Source: JAEWSN01 sp942493335 (GTDB lineage Bacteria; Bacillota; Clostridia; DSM-8532). Taken from it: 64,000 bases of DNA. Shown here piece by piece: positions 33,518 through 43,051 of the stretch; positions within the stretch are counted from its first letter, which is position 1; every line of letters begins with the position of its first letter. The stretch is from the NCBI GenBank assembly GCA_942493335.1, contig OW818693.1:3410001-3474000 (forward strand). Reading direction: 5' to 3'. The position numbers and the translations under genes were made by a program. Under the pieces are notes generated by a model. It did no database searches. It was not told the origin of the DNA and saw only the letters and a list, made by a program, of their open reading frames with translations.

Positions 33518-35116
33518 TTGATACGAATCACCGGTCTGCACCTGCCGCTCGACTACAGTCAGGAAATGCTTGCCTCCCTTGTGGCGGACAAATTGCATGT
33601 ACGCCTTACGGATATCGAAAAAATGGATATGGAAAAGCGTACCGTGGATGCCTCGGACAAAACCGATGTGCATTTCCTTGTGGTCCTTCATGTGAGTGTA
33701 ACGGGAGATGAAAACACCATTCTTTCTTCGGTGCGGGACAAAAGCATATCAAGGATATCCCCTGAACCCTATGTCCTGAAGGCAACCGCAACGCCGCATC
33801 AACGGCCGGTCGTCATCGGGTGCGGTCCGGCCGGCATGTTTGCGGCCCTGATTCTTGCAGAGGCCGGTCTTCGGCCCATCCTGCTGGAACGCGGACAGGA
33901 TGCGGACCACCGGAAACAAAGCGTCGCCGCTTTTTGGCGGACGGGCATACTGGACACACAATCCAATGTGCAATTCGGCGAAGGCGGAGCCGGCACTTTT
34001 TCGGACGGGAAACTGAAAATCGGAAAACGGGATTCCCGCAAGAACAAGATTCTCGATGAGCTGGTTGCGCTGGGTGCGCCCCCGGAGATTCATTTTTCGG
34101 GCAAACCGCACATCGGAACGGACAAGCTGGTGGAGACCGTCAAAGCCATCCGGCGGAAAACAGAATCCCTCGGCGGCGAAGTGCGGTTTGACGCAACCGT
34201 GACGGAAATCCTTCAGTCGGACGGTCATGTCACCGGGGTGGGGTTTATGGAAAAGGGGGTTGCCTGTGCGTTGGAGGCCACCCATGTCATCCTGGCCATC
34301 GGTCATAGCGCGCGTGATACGATGGAACGCTTGCTGGCGCAGGGTGTTCGTATGGAACAGAGCACGTTTGCGGTCGGTGTGAGGATCGAGCATCCCCAAT
34401 CCCTCATCAACGAGCTCCAATATGGACGTTTTGCAGATCATCCCATGCTGGGTGCGGCGGATTACAGAATGGTGGTTCATCTTCCGAACGGCCGCGGCAT
34501 CTACACGTTCTGCATGTGCCCAGGTGGAATGGTTGTCGCAGCGACTTCGGAAGATGGTTGCATCGCCACCAATGGGATGAGTGAGTATGCGCGGGATGGC
34601 CGAAACGCCAATACCGCTCTGCTGGTGACGGTGGGGAAAGCGGATTTTCAGAGCGAGCACCCCCTTGCCGGGATTGCATACCAGCGACAGATCGAACAAG
34701 CGGCCTATCATGCCGGCGGAGGCGGATACAAAGCGCCCGTGCAACGGCTGGAAGACTTTCTGGACAAGAGGCGGAGCATGGCCTTTGGAGATGTTCTGCC
34801 CACCTACTTGCCAGGCACGGAATTCGGCGAAGTGGATGCCTATCTGCCGGAAGCTGTCGCGACTTCCCTGCGGCAAGGCATTGCCGAGATGGGATTGTGG
34901 ATGCCGGGCTTCTCCTATCCCGACGCCTTGCTGACCGGAGCCGAAACCCGAAGTTCCTCCCCTGTGCGCATGCCGCGGGATGAAAAGGGCGAAGCGATTG
35001 GCATCAAAGGGTTGTACCCATGCGGGGAAGGCGCCGGATATTCAGGCGGCATCATCTCGGCCGCCGTCGATGGCGTGCTTTGCGCCGAGCGGATTCTGGC
35101 TGACTTATGTCAGTGA
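33518..35116 (+). CDS. FAD-dependent dehydrogenase of the COG2509 type
   Basis: 532 residues. An N-terminal ~85-residue ferredoxin-like region precedes the FAD site VVIGCGPAGMFAALILAEAGLRPILLERG, then NVQFGEGGAGTFSDGKLKIG and the C-terminal FAD motif LYPCGEGAGYSGGIISAAVDG. The family is widespread in anaerobes and functionally uncharacterised. I prefer the TTG at 33518 as start: GGAGG lies five bases upstream of it, the protein then begins MIRITGLHLPLD as relatives do, and the in-frame ATG at 33506 lacks any ribosome site. The next gene is convergent. Confidence 0.85.
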   Translation: MIRITGLHLPLDYSQEMLASLVADKLHVRLTDIEKMDMEKRTVDASDKTDVHFLVVLHVSVTGDENTILSSVRDKSISRISPEPYVLKATATPHQRPVVIGCGPAGMFAALILAEAGLRPILLERGQDADHRKQSVAAFWRTGILDTQSNVQFGEGGAGTFSDGKLKIGKRDSRKNKILDELVALGAPPEIHFSGKPHIGTDKLVETVKAIRRKTESLGGEVRFDATVTEILQSDGHVTGVGFMEKGVACALEATHVILAIGHSARDTMERLLAQGVRMEQSTFAVGVRIEHPQSLINELQYGRFADHPMLGAADYRMVVHLPNGRGIYTFCMCPGGMVVAATSEDGCIATNGMSEYARDGRNANTALLVTVGKADFQSEHPLAGIAYQRQIEQAAYHAGGGGYKAPVQRLEDFLDKRRSMAFGDVLPTYLPGTEFGEVDAYLPEAVATSLRQGIAEMGLWMPGFSYPDALLTGAETRSSSPVRMPRDEKGEAIGIKGLYPCGEGAGYSGGIISAAVDGVLCAERILADLCQ

Positions 35117-35159
35117 TTGCGTCGCCCGGTACGATGCCCGTTGTATCAACCCGCCGGAA

Positions 35160-36236
35160 TCATCCGTTCTGATAACGCCCCTCCCTGTGTACCGTATCAT
35201 ACAACGCAAGCACATTCTCCAGCGGAGAATTATCCTGGAGCGCATGGGTCGGAGAAAAACAGTAACCTCCGCCGGGCATCAGCACGGAAAGCTTTTGCCG
35301 GACATCGGCCACGGTTTCTTCCACTGTGCCGAATGCCACGGGCCCTGCCGTCGAAATGCAGCCATGCAGGACCAGCCGACCCCCGAATTGTGCCTTCAGC
35401 GTGGCCGGATCCATCCCGACCGCTTCAGGCTGCAGGGTATCAGCCGCCTTGAGCCCGAGGGAAATGTAATCCTCGTACGCCCAACTGCTCGAACCGCAGG
35501 TGTGCATCATGACGGGCAAATCGTATTCCCGTGCCAGATCGAAAAAAGGCACATGCCTGGGCAGAATGTGGCGGAGAAAGAGATCCCGCGATATGAGGGG
35601 ACCTCTCTGGGAACCCAAATCCTCGCCAAGCCACAGAAAGTCGATGCGATGCCCGATACGGGCAAGCGCGCGTCGCGTCACTTCCAGATGAAGCGCAAGG
35701 ATACGGTCGATCAGAAGAAGCCCTGCCGCATCGTCCAGGGCGAGATCAAGGAAAGTCTGTTCCATGCCGCGCAGGAACCCCGCCGTATTCATGATGCAGG
35801 CGAGGCCGGGATTGCCATAGTACAAGGCGTAATCATGGAATTTGTCACAGTCCTGTTCGAGGTGGCTGTAATCAAAATCGTCCGCGGAGGGCAGCGGCCA
35901 CGCAGCCACTTCCTTCTCGTCTGCATCCTTCAGCGGAAAGTCGCAGTAATCCCAATAAGCACCTGAAGCATGTTGCATTTCCCGCAGGTGCCATCCATAT
36001 TGCGGGTCGACCATTCGTTCCGGCTGTTCCGCATGCAGTCTCGTACCTGCATAGGGAGCGCCGATGGCACGGAAATCCACACCAAGACGCTGCCGAAGTC
36101 CCTCGGTGTCGGTTGGCGCAAGGGTGAAGTGCGCCTTGAGTTTTGCGTCGATGCCGGGATTCGCATCATAGTCAATCGGGACCCGATCGGGGATGCCACC
36201 GGCAAAGACGGTGCGGACTCGTTCGCGTGAAGTCAT
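35160..36236 (-). CDS. Uroporphyrinogen-decarboxylase-like protein (corrinoid methyltransferase type)
   Basis: 358 residues of the URO-D superfamily. It has TSRERVRTVFAGGIPDRVPIDYD at the N-terminus, LWLGEDLGSQRGPLISRDLFLRHILP, MMHTCGSSSWAYEDYI and LVLHGCISTAGPV. The H-x-C...C arrangement is the zinc site of MtaA/MtbA-like cobamide methyltransferases rather than the heme-pathway enzyme, and no heme genes are near. No corrinoid protein or cognate methyltransferase is present in the window, so the substrate is unknown. Divergent from an AraC regulator 170 bases away, with which it forms a probable regulatory unit. Confidence 0.82.
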   Translation of the reverse strand: MTSRERVRTVFAGGIPDRVPIDYDANPGIDAKLKAHFTLAPTDTEGLRQRLGVDFRAIGAPYAGTRLHAEQPERMVDPQYGWHLREMQHASGAYWDYCDFPLKDADEKEVAAWPLPSADDFDYSHLEQDCDKFHDYALYYGNPGLACIMNTAGFLRGMEQTFLDLALDDAAGLLLIDRILALHLEVTRRALARIGHRIDFLWLGEDLGSQRGPLISRDLFLRHILPRHVPFFDLAREYDLPVMMHTCGSSSWAYEDYISLGLKAADTLQPEAVGMDPATLKAQFGGRLVLHGCISTAGPVAFGTVEETVADVRQKLSVLMPGGGYCFSPTHALQDNSPLENVLALYDTVHREGRYQNG

Positions 36237-36406
36237 GATTCGCTTCCTTTCGCCGGTGCAAAGGGTCCGGTCCGTCCGTTCGTTCAAAGTCATTTGCAGA
36301 AAAGCGAGGTGACGGGTACACTGAATACAGACGCATGCACTTCGGGCTTATTGTTCGCACTGAATGAATATGATATTTATTCTGACAGAAAGGCGTATTG
36401 CTTGCG

Positions 36407-37318
36407 ATGCATGAATACGGCATTGATTTGCAGAAATCCGATATGGCTGAACCTGTGATTGTGTCGTTGGAAGAGTGTGCACCTCATCTCCGGACGATCA
36501 ATCTGTTTCCATGCAGGTCCGGTTTTGATACGGGAGAACGTGTTCTATACAACCCGTATCTCCTCTATGTCCACTCGGGTCGCGGCGTATTCCGGATCGG
36601 AGAATGCAGGTACGAGGCGGAACCGGGGGATCTCTATTATTGCCCGGCGGGGACCGTTCAACAAATACAGGCGGACACGAAGGATCCATTTCTGCTAACC
36701 GGCATCGACTTCGATCTGACCAGTCATCACCGGGAACGCAGTCTGCCGCATCCATCAGCGCCTGAAGCTTTCCGCCCCGGGGAGATTCCTCTTCCTGCAT
36801 ATCTGCTGGAGTCTCCTGGATTGCCTGAGTTCCTTCGTTGTCCCGGAGATGAGGAGTTGCGTGAATTGTTGCTGACAATGCTTGCGCAGCACGACCGTCG
36901 TGCATTGCACTGGGAAGCGCAGGTCGGCGGTCTTTTGAAGGCTGTTCTCGCCTGCATGCTGCGTTTGCGGATGCTGCCTCGGGAAGCGCGTGCAGGGACA
37001 AACGGATTGTCTGCCGTCGTCAGGCATCTGGCCGCAAATCACGGTGCGGGGGTCACATGTGCCAGCATCGCTGCGGAATTTCATTACCATCCGGATCACT
37101 TGAGCCGTCTGATGCGGCTGTACGCGGGCATGACGCTGAAGCAGTATCTGACAGGGCTCCGTATCAGGGAGGCGCTTTCGATGCTGCGGTATTCGGATCT
37201 GCCATTGGCGGAGATTTCAGAAAGAACCGGTTTTTGCAGCCAAGCCCATTTCTCCAATGCTTTCAGGGAGAAAATGGGTCATTCACCGTCTTCCTACCGG
37301 GGAAATGCGGGAGGGTAG
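36407..37318 (+). CDS. AraC family regulator
   Basis: About 303 residues. The N-terminal cupin (YNPYLLYVHSGRGVFRIGECRYEAEPGDLYYCPAGTVQQIQ) binds an effector; the C-terminal double helix-turn-helix (GVTCASIAAEFHYHPDHLSRLMRLYAGMTLKQYLTGLRIREALSML...LAEISERTGFCSQAHFSNAFREKMGHSPSSYR) is intact. Divergent from the UroD-like gene. The exact start is uncertain (TTG 36398, ATG 36407 or ATG 36443); AAGGCG upstream favours one of the first two. Confidence 0.85.
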   Translation: MHEYGIDLQKSDMAEPVIVSLEECAPHLRTINLFPCRSGFDTGERVLYNPYLLYVHSGRGVFRIGECRYEAEPGDLYYCPAGTVQQIQADTKDPFLLTGIDFDLTSHHRERSLPHPSAPEAFRPGEIPLPAYLLESPGLPEFLRCPGDEELRELLLTMLAQHDRRALHWEAQVGGLLKAVLACMLRLRMLPREARAGTNGLSAVVRHLAANHGAGVTCASIAAEFHYHPDHLSRLMRLYAGMTLKQYLTGLRIREALSMLRYSDLPLAEISERTGFCSQAHFSNAFREKMGHSPSSYRGNAGG

Positions 37319-37427
37319 CAATCGATTCCACAGTACATTGCGACAGGTTCAGCCTCAGTCCCACAACGGGCATGGCGACCGTTTCGGCATCAGTCCCCCA
37401 TTGACCTGCGGCTGTATCGATCTTTCG

Positions 37428-38642
37428 TCAGTCAGCTCCTGCACCGGTTTTCTTCGGCTTGAAGACCAGTTTCCAAAGAAAGAAGATGTTGCAGGAATGG
37501 CCGGCCTGTTTGAAGGTCAGTCCTGTGAAGACATAGCAGACCAGCGGGATGGAGGAGAGAATCGTAATTGCAGCCATGCAGACGATGCTTGCGAGCAGAA
37601 AATTTCTCAGCGTGTTCCAGGCGCCGATGACCGGCAGGCCCCTTTTTGCCAAAACAGACAGCAGGATGTTGTGCATCAGGTAGACGCCGAAGGAGAGGGA
37701 GCCGAGCCAGGTGACAAGCGGATGGCCGTGGGATTGTGCGCCTTTTTGGATACCATCTGCCTGCTTGCTGTCACAATCTTTGCCGTCCGAACGGACACAG
37801 CCAAAGCCATTTTTGAAAAGGAGAAAGATCACAGCGGAAAGCACAAGCACATAGATGGAGGGATAAGCCTTGAACTGTTCGCTGTATGTTCCCAGAACAC
37901 CGGTTTTCCAGCTGGTTCCCGCAGCAATGAGCAGTACGGTTCCCGCTGCAGTCAACCAAAGCCATTTCGATGGGATTCGCGTTTCTTGGCGTGCCAGATA
38001 ATGCCCCAGCAGAAAATATCCGAGGTGTCCGCCAAGGAACAGCAGATTGTCCAGTACGGCGAAGGTCAGCGCAGGCGCCAGCGATGGACGCAGGAACAGA
38101 CGCAGGGATCCGAGAAGGGAAGCAGCGCTCCATAAGCCGAACAGGTAGCGGGCATGTGTCTTCGACAAGGTGTCGACCAGCTGTTTCAGAATCGGGGAGA
38201 GCAGATAAAGCGGAATCAGGATGTACATGAACCAAAAATGCACGGCGACAGGACCGGCAGGGATTTTCAGCAATTCTTTCGCCAGCAGCCACAGATCCGG
38301 TGTGCCGGTCTCCATTGCCTTCAGCACGGCGTCCTTTGCCAAAGAAAGGATCGACCATGCGACAAGGGGGATGACAAGGCGTGGCAGACGTTTCTTCATG
38401 AGATAGGGAATCGAGAGGGTCTGACTGCTCCCGAGCAGCAAAGCGCCGGACATCATGAAGAAGAGAGGTACCGCCGCCGTCGCAAGGGAGGTGGCAAGGC
38501 TGACCGCCGTCCATCCCGGTGAAAGCAGGTTGGCCCGCAGGGTTTGTGCGGATGCGTGCAGGAAAACCACGGAAAACATCGTAAGCGCTCGCAGCCATTC
38601 GATATAAGGCAGGTGCTGCCGCGCTGGCGTGGGTTGTGTCAT
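37428..38642 (-). CDS. Acyltransferase 3 family membrane protein
   Basis: 404 residues with about ten membrane helices. The start YIEWLRALTMFSVVFLHASAQT carries the family's catalytic-type histidine. FFMMSGALLLG, the PRLVIPLVAWSIL helix and VAVHFWFMYILIPLYLLSPIL are typical of OafA/WecH-like O-acyltransferases that modify surface glycans with acetyl groups. AGGAGG precedes the ATG at 38642; the frame is open to 38867 but that extension overlaps the AraC gene and is Cys/Pro-rich without family match. The acceptor is unknown. Confidence 0.85.
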   Translation of the reverse strand: MTQPTPARQHLPYIEWLRALTMFSVVFLHASAQTLRANLLSPGWTAVSLATSLATAAVPLFFMMSGALLLGSSQTLSIPYLMKKRLPRLVIPLVAWSILSLAKDAVLKAMETGTPDLWLLAKELLKIPAGPVAVHFWFMYILIPLYLLSPILKQLVDTLSKTHARYLFGLWSAASLLGSLRLFLRPSLAPALTFAVLDNLLFLGGHLGYFLLGHYLARQETRIPSKWLWLTAAGTVLLIAAGTSWKTGVLGTYSEQFKAYPSIYVLVLSAVIFLLFKNGFGCVRSDGKDCDSKQADGIQKGAQSHGHPLVTWLGSLSFGVYLMHNILLSVLAKRGLPVIGAWNTLRNFLLASIVCMAAITILSSIPLVCYVFTGLTFKQAGHSCNIFFLWKLVFKPKKTGAGAD

Positions 38643-38805
38643 GTCAAGGAATCCTCCTGTCGGGGAACTGGCGCAGCATTGAACCGGAAGTCCGGCCGAT
38701 GGCCTGCATCCTTGATTGTATCGGAAACCCGGATTTACACAATAGGCGCGGGAGGCAAAGTGCGTGGGAAGCGCAGGGCATGGCAACGCCTGATTTTCGC
38801 GATCC

Positions 38806-39624
38806 TCATTCCGGCACGGGTTGGAGCCCGAAACTTGCGCGGAAAGCCTTAGGCGGGGTGCCGACATGTTTCCGGAAGACCGTGCTGAAGTAATCCGGGT
38901 GTGAAAAGCCGCAGAGGGAGGCGATCTCGCTGATGGAATGCGCGGAATCGACCAGCATGGATTTTGCCATGGAAATGCGATGACGGTTCAAAAAATCCAT
39001 CGGGGTGGTGCCGAATGCTTCCCGGAATGTGCGGCAAAGGTAACTGACGCTGCTTCCATACACTGTGGCGAGATCCCGGATGGCCAGGCAACCGCCGTAG
39101 TGTGCATGGATATGCAGGACGACCTTGTCCAAACGTCGGCGGGCATCATCGTGAACCCGTTCCCGTTCCAATGCTGCGATCAGCAGCAGTTCCTGCAGGA
39201 GCAGGGTGGCGCGGAACGGATCTCCGTGACCGAGCATGTCGACGATTCGGTCGAACAGGAGTCCGATTTCACCGGCTTCCGCCTTGAAAACGTCCTGCTC
39301 GGGGTACCGCAGATAATCAAGCACCGCTCCACTGCCTTCGCCCGTGAAGGTGACCCATTTGAGCATCCACGCCGGTTCTGCCGGTTCGTAGGCATGGGGA
39401 ACGCCAAGCCGGAAGAAGAACAGCTGACCTGCTTCGACACGGCGTGTTTCGCCTTTGCAGGAAAAGAAGCCGCTGCCGCTGATGCAGAGCGCCAACTGGT
39501 GCTGGTCATGGCCGTTCGGGCGTATAATCCGAACGCCTTCGTATCCGTCGGAGGCACCGGTGACCTGGACGGGGAGGCCGGAACGATAGTCGGCTGGATT
39601 CGGGAACCGCGTATTGCCCTTCAT
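38806..39624 (-). CDS. AraC family regulator
   Basis: 272 residues. A cupin (IIRPNGHDQHQLALCISGSGFFSCKGETRRVEAGQLFFFRLGVPHAYEP) and a C-terminal double helix-turn-helix (LAIRDLATVYGSSVSYLCRTFREAFGTTPMDFLNRHRISMAKSML...ISEIASLCGFSHPDYFSTVFRKHVGTPPKAFR). ATGAGGATAAAGTC precedes the start at 39624. It is divergent from a UroD-like gene, mirroring the AraC/UroD-like pair 2.5 kb upstream. Confidence 0.85.
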   Translation of the reverse strand: MKGNTRFPNPADYRSGLPVQVTGASDGYEGVRIIRPNGHDQHQLALCISGSGFFSCKGETRRVEAGQLFFFRLGVPHAYEPAEPAWMLKWVTFTGEGSGAVLDYLRYPEQDVFKAEAGEIGLLFDRIVDMLGHGDPFRATLLLQELLLIAALERERVHDDARRRLDKVVLHIHAHYGGCLAIRDLATVYGSSVSYLCRTFREAFGTTPMDFLNRHRISMAKSMLVDSAHSISEIASLCGFSHPDYFSTVFRKHVGTPPKAFRASFGLQPVPE

Positions 39625-39745
39625 GACTTTATCCTCATAGCATGTGTTCAATATTTCAAGGGTAGTTCAAATTGTTCGGGATGACAACAGCTTCGGAAAA
39701 TCATACTCTATATATATCGCAAGTATGCATCCGCTTCAATGACGG

Positions 39746-39763
39746 CGGATGAAACGTCATCCG
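39746..39763. promoter_or_regulatory. Perfect 7-bp dyad between AraC and UroD-like genes
   Basis: CGGATGA and TCATCCG around AACG, 55 bases before the UroD-like start. A candidate activator site or leader hairpin. Confidence 0.35.
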
Positions 39764-39818
39764 GATATACGTCAGATGTATGGCGAATGCGAGAGTAATA
39801 TTTTCGAGGTATAAGGTG

Positions 39819-41057
39819 ATGGAAATCATTTCGCAGAAGGAACGACTGATCCTGAGAGACCTTGCGCTGCGTCAGCTGGAGATCGCAAAAACGCCTGAAA
39901 TGCTGCAACGCGTGAAGGATTGGTACGTTCACAACGATCTGAAGGGGTCACGACCCATGTTCACGATCGAAACATGGACCTTCCAGCAGGATGTTCCGAT
40001 GGAACCTGCCCGGTGCGAGTCCGCGTTTGCGCGGGAAATCGAAAGCACCCTGTTGCTGACGCTGGCCAACCATCAACATGTCAGGGACGACAAGGTGGTG
40101 CCGGATGTTTTCTGCCTCGGTGTACCCGGCTGGTTCAAGCCTTTCGGCCTTGATGTGAAACGGCAGGAACTCGCAGGATCCATCGGGCACCAGTTCATCC
40201 ATCAGATCGGGGATCTGGAGGAGGACTTTCACCTGCTCGGGAAATCCACCTATGGCTCCGCCGGCATGGAGAGCGTACTGGCACGAAAAACGGCCATCGA
40301 AGACATCTTCGGGGATATCCTGCCGGTTTCGGTCGTCGGAAGCAGCCTGTATTCCGTCCCGACGCAGGATATTGTCCACCTGATGGGACTCGAGAACATG
40401 ATGTATGCCATGAGCGACTACCCCGAGCTTTTCCATCAGATGATGGACAAGCTGACGGATGATTATGTGGAATACCATGAATGGCGCGAGAAAAAGGGTC
40501 TTCTGGTTCCGACGACTTCGCATGGCGGTGTGGGCAACGGAACCTTCGCCTATACCCATGACTTGCCCTCGGAAGGACCTGTAACGGTCGGGCAGGTCTG
40601 GGGCTTCATGGATTCGCAGGAAACAGTGGGCTTTTCGCCGGATTCCTTTGAAACATTCATCTTTCCATACTACAGGAAGGTTGCGGAGCGGTACGGGCTG
40701 CTGTCTTACGGTTGCTGCGAGCCGGTCGACGCAATCTGGGACAACTGCCTGTCCAAGCTCGGAAACCTGCGGAAGGTTTCGATCTCGCCCTGGTGCAACG
40801 AGGAATTCATGGGGGATCGTCTTCGGGGCACGAGGACAATGTTTCATCGCAAGCCATCCCCGAACTTCCTGGGTGTTGGCGCGGACCTTGACGAGGAAGG
40901 CTGGCGTTCCCACATCACGAAGACTTTGAAGGCTGCGAAGGGCTGCAAGCTCGAAATCTCCCAGCGGGATGTCTATACCCTCAGCGGGAATCTGGCAAAA
41001 ATCGATCGGTTCATCGATATTGTCAGGGATTGCATCGAAAAGCATTGGGAAGGCTGA
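39819..41057 (+). CDS. UroD-like protein of unknown substrate
   Basis: 412 residues. MYAMSDYPELFHQMMDKLTDDYVEYHEW, LLSYGCCEPVDAIWDNCLSKLGNLRKVSISPWCN and the closing IVRDCIEKHWEG are features of a URO-D-superfamily subgroup common beside AraC regulators in carbohydrate-degrading anaerobes. The GCCEP motif could supply the cysteine metal ligand. It is longer and clearly different from the UroD-like protein at 35160. ATAAGGTG precedes the ATG at 39819. Function is inferred to be methyl transfer or decarboxylation of a catabolic intermediate; this is not proven. Confidence 0.7.
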   Translation: MEIISQKERLILRDLALRQLEIAKTPEMLQRVKDWYVHNDLKGSRPMFTIETWTFQQDVPMEPARCESAFAREIESTLLLTLANHQHVRDDKVVPDVFCLGVPGWFKPFGLDVKRQELAGSIGHQFIHQIGDLEEDFHLLGKSTYGSAGMESVLARKTAIEDIFGDILPVSVVGSSLYSVPTQDIVHLMGLENMMYAMSDYPELFHQMMDKLTDDYVEYHEWREKKGLLVPTTSHGGVGNGTFAYTHDLPSEGPVTVGQVWGFMDSQETVGFSPDSFETFIFPYYRKVAERYGLLSYGCCEPVDAIWDNCLSKLGNLRKVSISPWCNEEFMGDRLRGTRTMFHRKPSPNFLGVGADLDEEGWRSHITKTLKAAKGCKLEISQRDVYTLSGNLAKIDRFIDIVRDCIEKHWEG

Positions 41058-41162
41058 CGGTCTTGCAGGGATGAATCCTTCAGGTCATCTGCATTCAAAC
41101 GGACACTCATTCCGCCTTTATGCACAGTCTCTTCGTCTCCATGCGGATTGCCTGTCCCGCTG

Positions 41163-42590
41163 TCATCCTTGCGGACTGCCCGTCTTCATTCTGACATCGA
41201 ACCCGATGACGCCCGCCACTTTGCCTGATCGATCCAAGAGCGGGAAGGACAGGGTGACGCAAAGGCCGTGGGTAATCGCCGAGACGTACGGAGCGGAGCG
41301 GTGGACCCTTCCTGCAAGCGCTTCCCTGAACCAGGGCCGCACACCGGCGTTGGCGATTCCGGCCTCCGGGATTGAGGCAAGGAAGCGCCCGTTCGGGTCG
41401 TTGGCCCATGCAGCCTCCACGAAGGCATGACGTTTCAGAATGGCTTCCAGGGTGGTTCTGAAGCCTGCTGGATCCGATTTCCACAAATCAGGGGATTCTT
41501 TCAGGTTTTCGTCAAGAAGGTCCTGATAGCCGGAAATCGTACGGGAATCCATTGCCGATTCATCGTCAGGCCTACCTTCCCGCCCGGTTTTTTGCCGTGT
41601 TTCTTCCCCAAGTCCCTGCAGGCTTGCGGTGGCCTCGTTGAGTCGCTCCGCCAGCTGCAGGGTTTCCTTCGCAGTCAGTCCCTGTTCGCGCACTGTATCC
41701 TGCACTTGCCCGATTCTTTCCATGGTGCCGGTCACGTGGCGGTCCGCTTCCCCCATTCGCAAAGCTGCGGCATCCGCAAGAGAACGACTCGCCTGTACGG
41801 ATGTGCCGATTCGGGCGATTTGTTCGGAAACCGTGCCATACGCATTTGTAATGCCATCAAGGTTTCGCCCGATGGTCACGGCAAGTGCGTTCCCTTTTCC
41901 GGCTCGCTCTGCATTTTCGTGGGATAGCATTGCCGCTTGATTCATCTCCTCATGGATGTCTCCGATGGTCCGGGTGATATTGGAAATGGCCGAATCCGTC
42001 TCCGAGGAGAGCTTTCGGATTTCTTCCGCCACGACGGCGAAGCCTTTTCCGTATTCGCCCGCCCGTGCTGCTTCGATGGCTGCATTCAGCGCAAGCAGGT
42101 TCGTCTGGGCGGCCACATGCCGGACAAGATCAAGCATGTCGGTGATGCGGGATACGGATGTGGCAAGACGTTCCGTCTGCCCGTTCAGTTCCAGGCTTGA
42201 TGCGTGGATGTCCCGGATGACATCGGTCACGCCAAGCAAGTCCTTCGAGCTTGTATCGAGCAGGGTCCTTGTTCGCTGATTATCCGCCGCCAGTTCCCCG
42301 GATATCGCGGAAACATCCTGCAAGGCGCTGGAAACTGCATTTACGGCCCTTATCGATTCCGCCATCTCACGGAGCGCATCCGATCCTGCCTGATGCATGC
42401 TTTCCGCCCCGACACGTAAGGTTTCAGAAATCCTGCCGGCCTCCCCGGCGTGGAGGCCAAGTTGCACGGAAACGGAGGCGGTCTGCGTGGAGACGACCTC
42501 AAGTTCCTGGGAAAATCTCTCCCGATCCTGTTTTTCGGCAGACGCCCGCTGGTTCTTCTCTTCATTTCCTTTGCGATTGCGAAAGAACAT
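41163..42590 (-). CDS. Soluble methyl-accepting chemotaxis protein with a C-terminal PDC/Cache-like sensor
   Basis: 475 residues with no membrane segment. Residues ~15-320 form the long receptor coiled coil, with the kinase-control tip AAQTNLLALNAAIEAARAGE and GFAVVAEEIRKLSSE. Residues ~350-475 are a sensory domain (ISGYQDLLDENLKESPDLWKS, AWANDPNGRFLASIPEAG, RPWFREALAGR, VTLSFPLLDRSGKVAGVIGFDV) of the PDC/Cache type, which is normally extracellular and N-terminal. Here it is cytoplasmic and C-terminal, so the protein probably monitors an internal metabolite. GGAAGG precedes the start. Confidence 0.85.
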   Translation of the reverse strand: MFFRNRKGNEEKNQRASAEKQDRERFSQELEVVSTQTASVSVQLGLHAGEAGRISETLRVGAESMHQAGSDALREMAESIRAVNAVSSALQDVSAISGELAADNQRTRTLLDTSSKDLLGVTDVIRDIHASSLELNGQTERLATSVSRITDMLDLVRHVAAQTNLLALNAAIEAARAGEYGKGFAVVAEEIRKLSSETDSAISNITRTIGDIHEEMNQAAMLSHENAERAGKGNALAVTIGRNLDGITNAYGTVSEQIARIGTSVQASRSLADAAALRMGEADRHVTGTMERIGQVQDTVREQGLTAKETLQLAERLNEATASLQGLGEETRQKTGREGRPDDESAMDSRTISGYQDLLDENLKESPDLWKSDPAGFRTTLEAILKRHAFVEAAWANDPNGRFLASIPEAGIANAGVRPWFREALAGRVHRSAPYVSAITHGLCVTLSFPLLDRSGKVAGVIGFDVRMKTGSPQG

Positions 42591-43051
42591 GTCTGCCTTC
42601 CTTTCCTATGCCGTTCCCGGCTTCCACCCGGATGTCCCCGGAAATAAAAACGAAGCCTCCCCACGGTTTCCCGATTGAAGGCTTCGTTGCTTTCATGTGC
42701 TTGTTTGTCAGTTTACAATAGAACCGGATTCAGCACAAGATGGCAGATGCGGCCTGCCGCCGGACCATAAGGGTTTAGCGGAGGAATCCCGATTGCAGTC
42801 GCTGAGGATCATGGGCAGAGCGGAGGATTCCCGATTGCAATCGCTTAGGATCATGGCATGAAGCGAAGGCGTCCCGATTGCAGTTCCAAGACATCAGTGA
42901 GATACTGGGTATGCGAAAAGCAGATGCACGGCGCGTTTCAAGGCGGAAGCGCCAAAAGAACCAATTCAGTAGTCTGTGGGAGATATGAGAAGAGGACGAA
43001 TAGATCAGCTCATACATGAAACGACGAAGAGGACATACAGGGGGGAATGAC
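42591..43051. other. Intergenic region dominated by a 42-bp repeat
   Basis: Between divergent receptor and esterase genes there is no supported gene. Apart from the three-copy repeat at 42777-42892 and the esterase ribosome site I see nothing clear. Confidence 0.5.
42777..42892. repeat. Three tandem copies of a ~42-bp unit
   Basis: Copies start at 42777, 42819 and 42862. Each opens AGCG(G/A)AGG and carries TCCCGATTGCA; the first two end in AGGATCATGG. In copy 2 the core CGATTGCAATCG is a perfect 12-bp palindrome, so the unit could be a repeated protein-binding site. Confidence 0.7.

Noticed and set aside
34980..35966. 328-codon plus-strand frame over the UroD-like gene
   Set aside because: Overlaps the flavoprotein end and an obvious UroD-like gene on the other strand; composition typical of a shadow.
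38643..38867. N-terminal extension of the acyltransferase
   Set aside because: Overlaps the AraC gene end, Cys/Pro-rich, and a strong ribosome site precedes the inner ATG at 38642.
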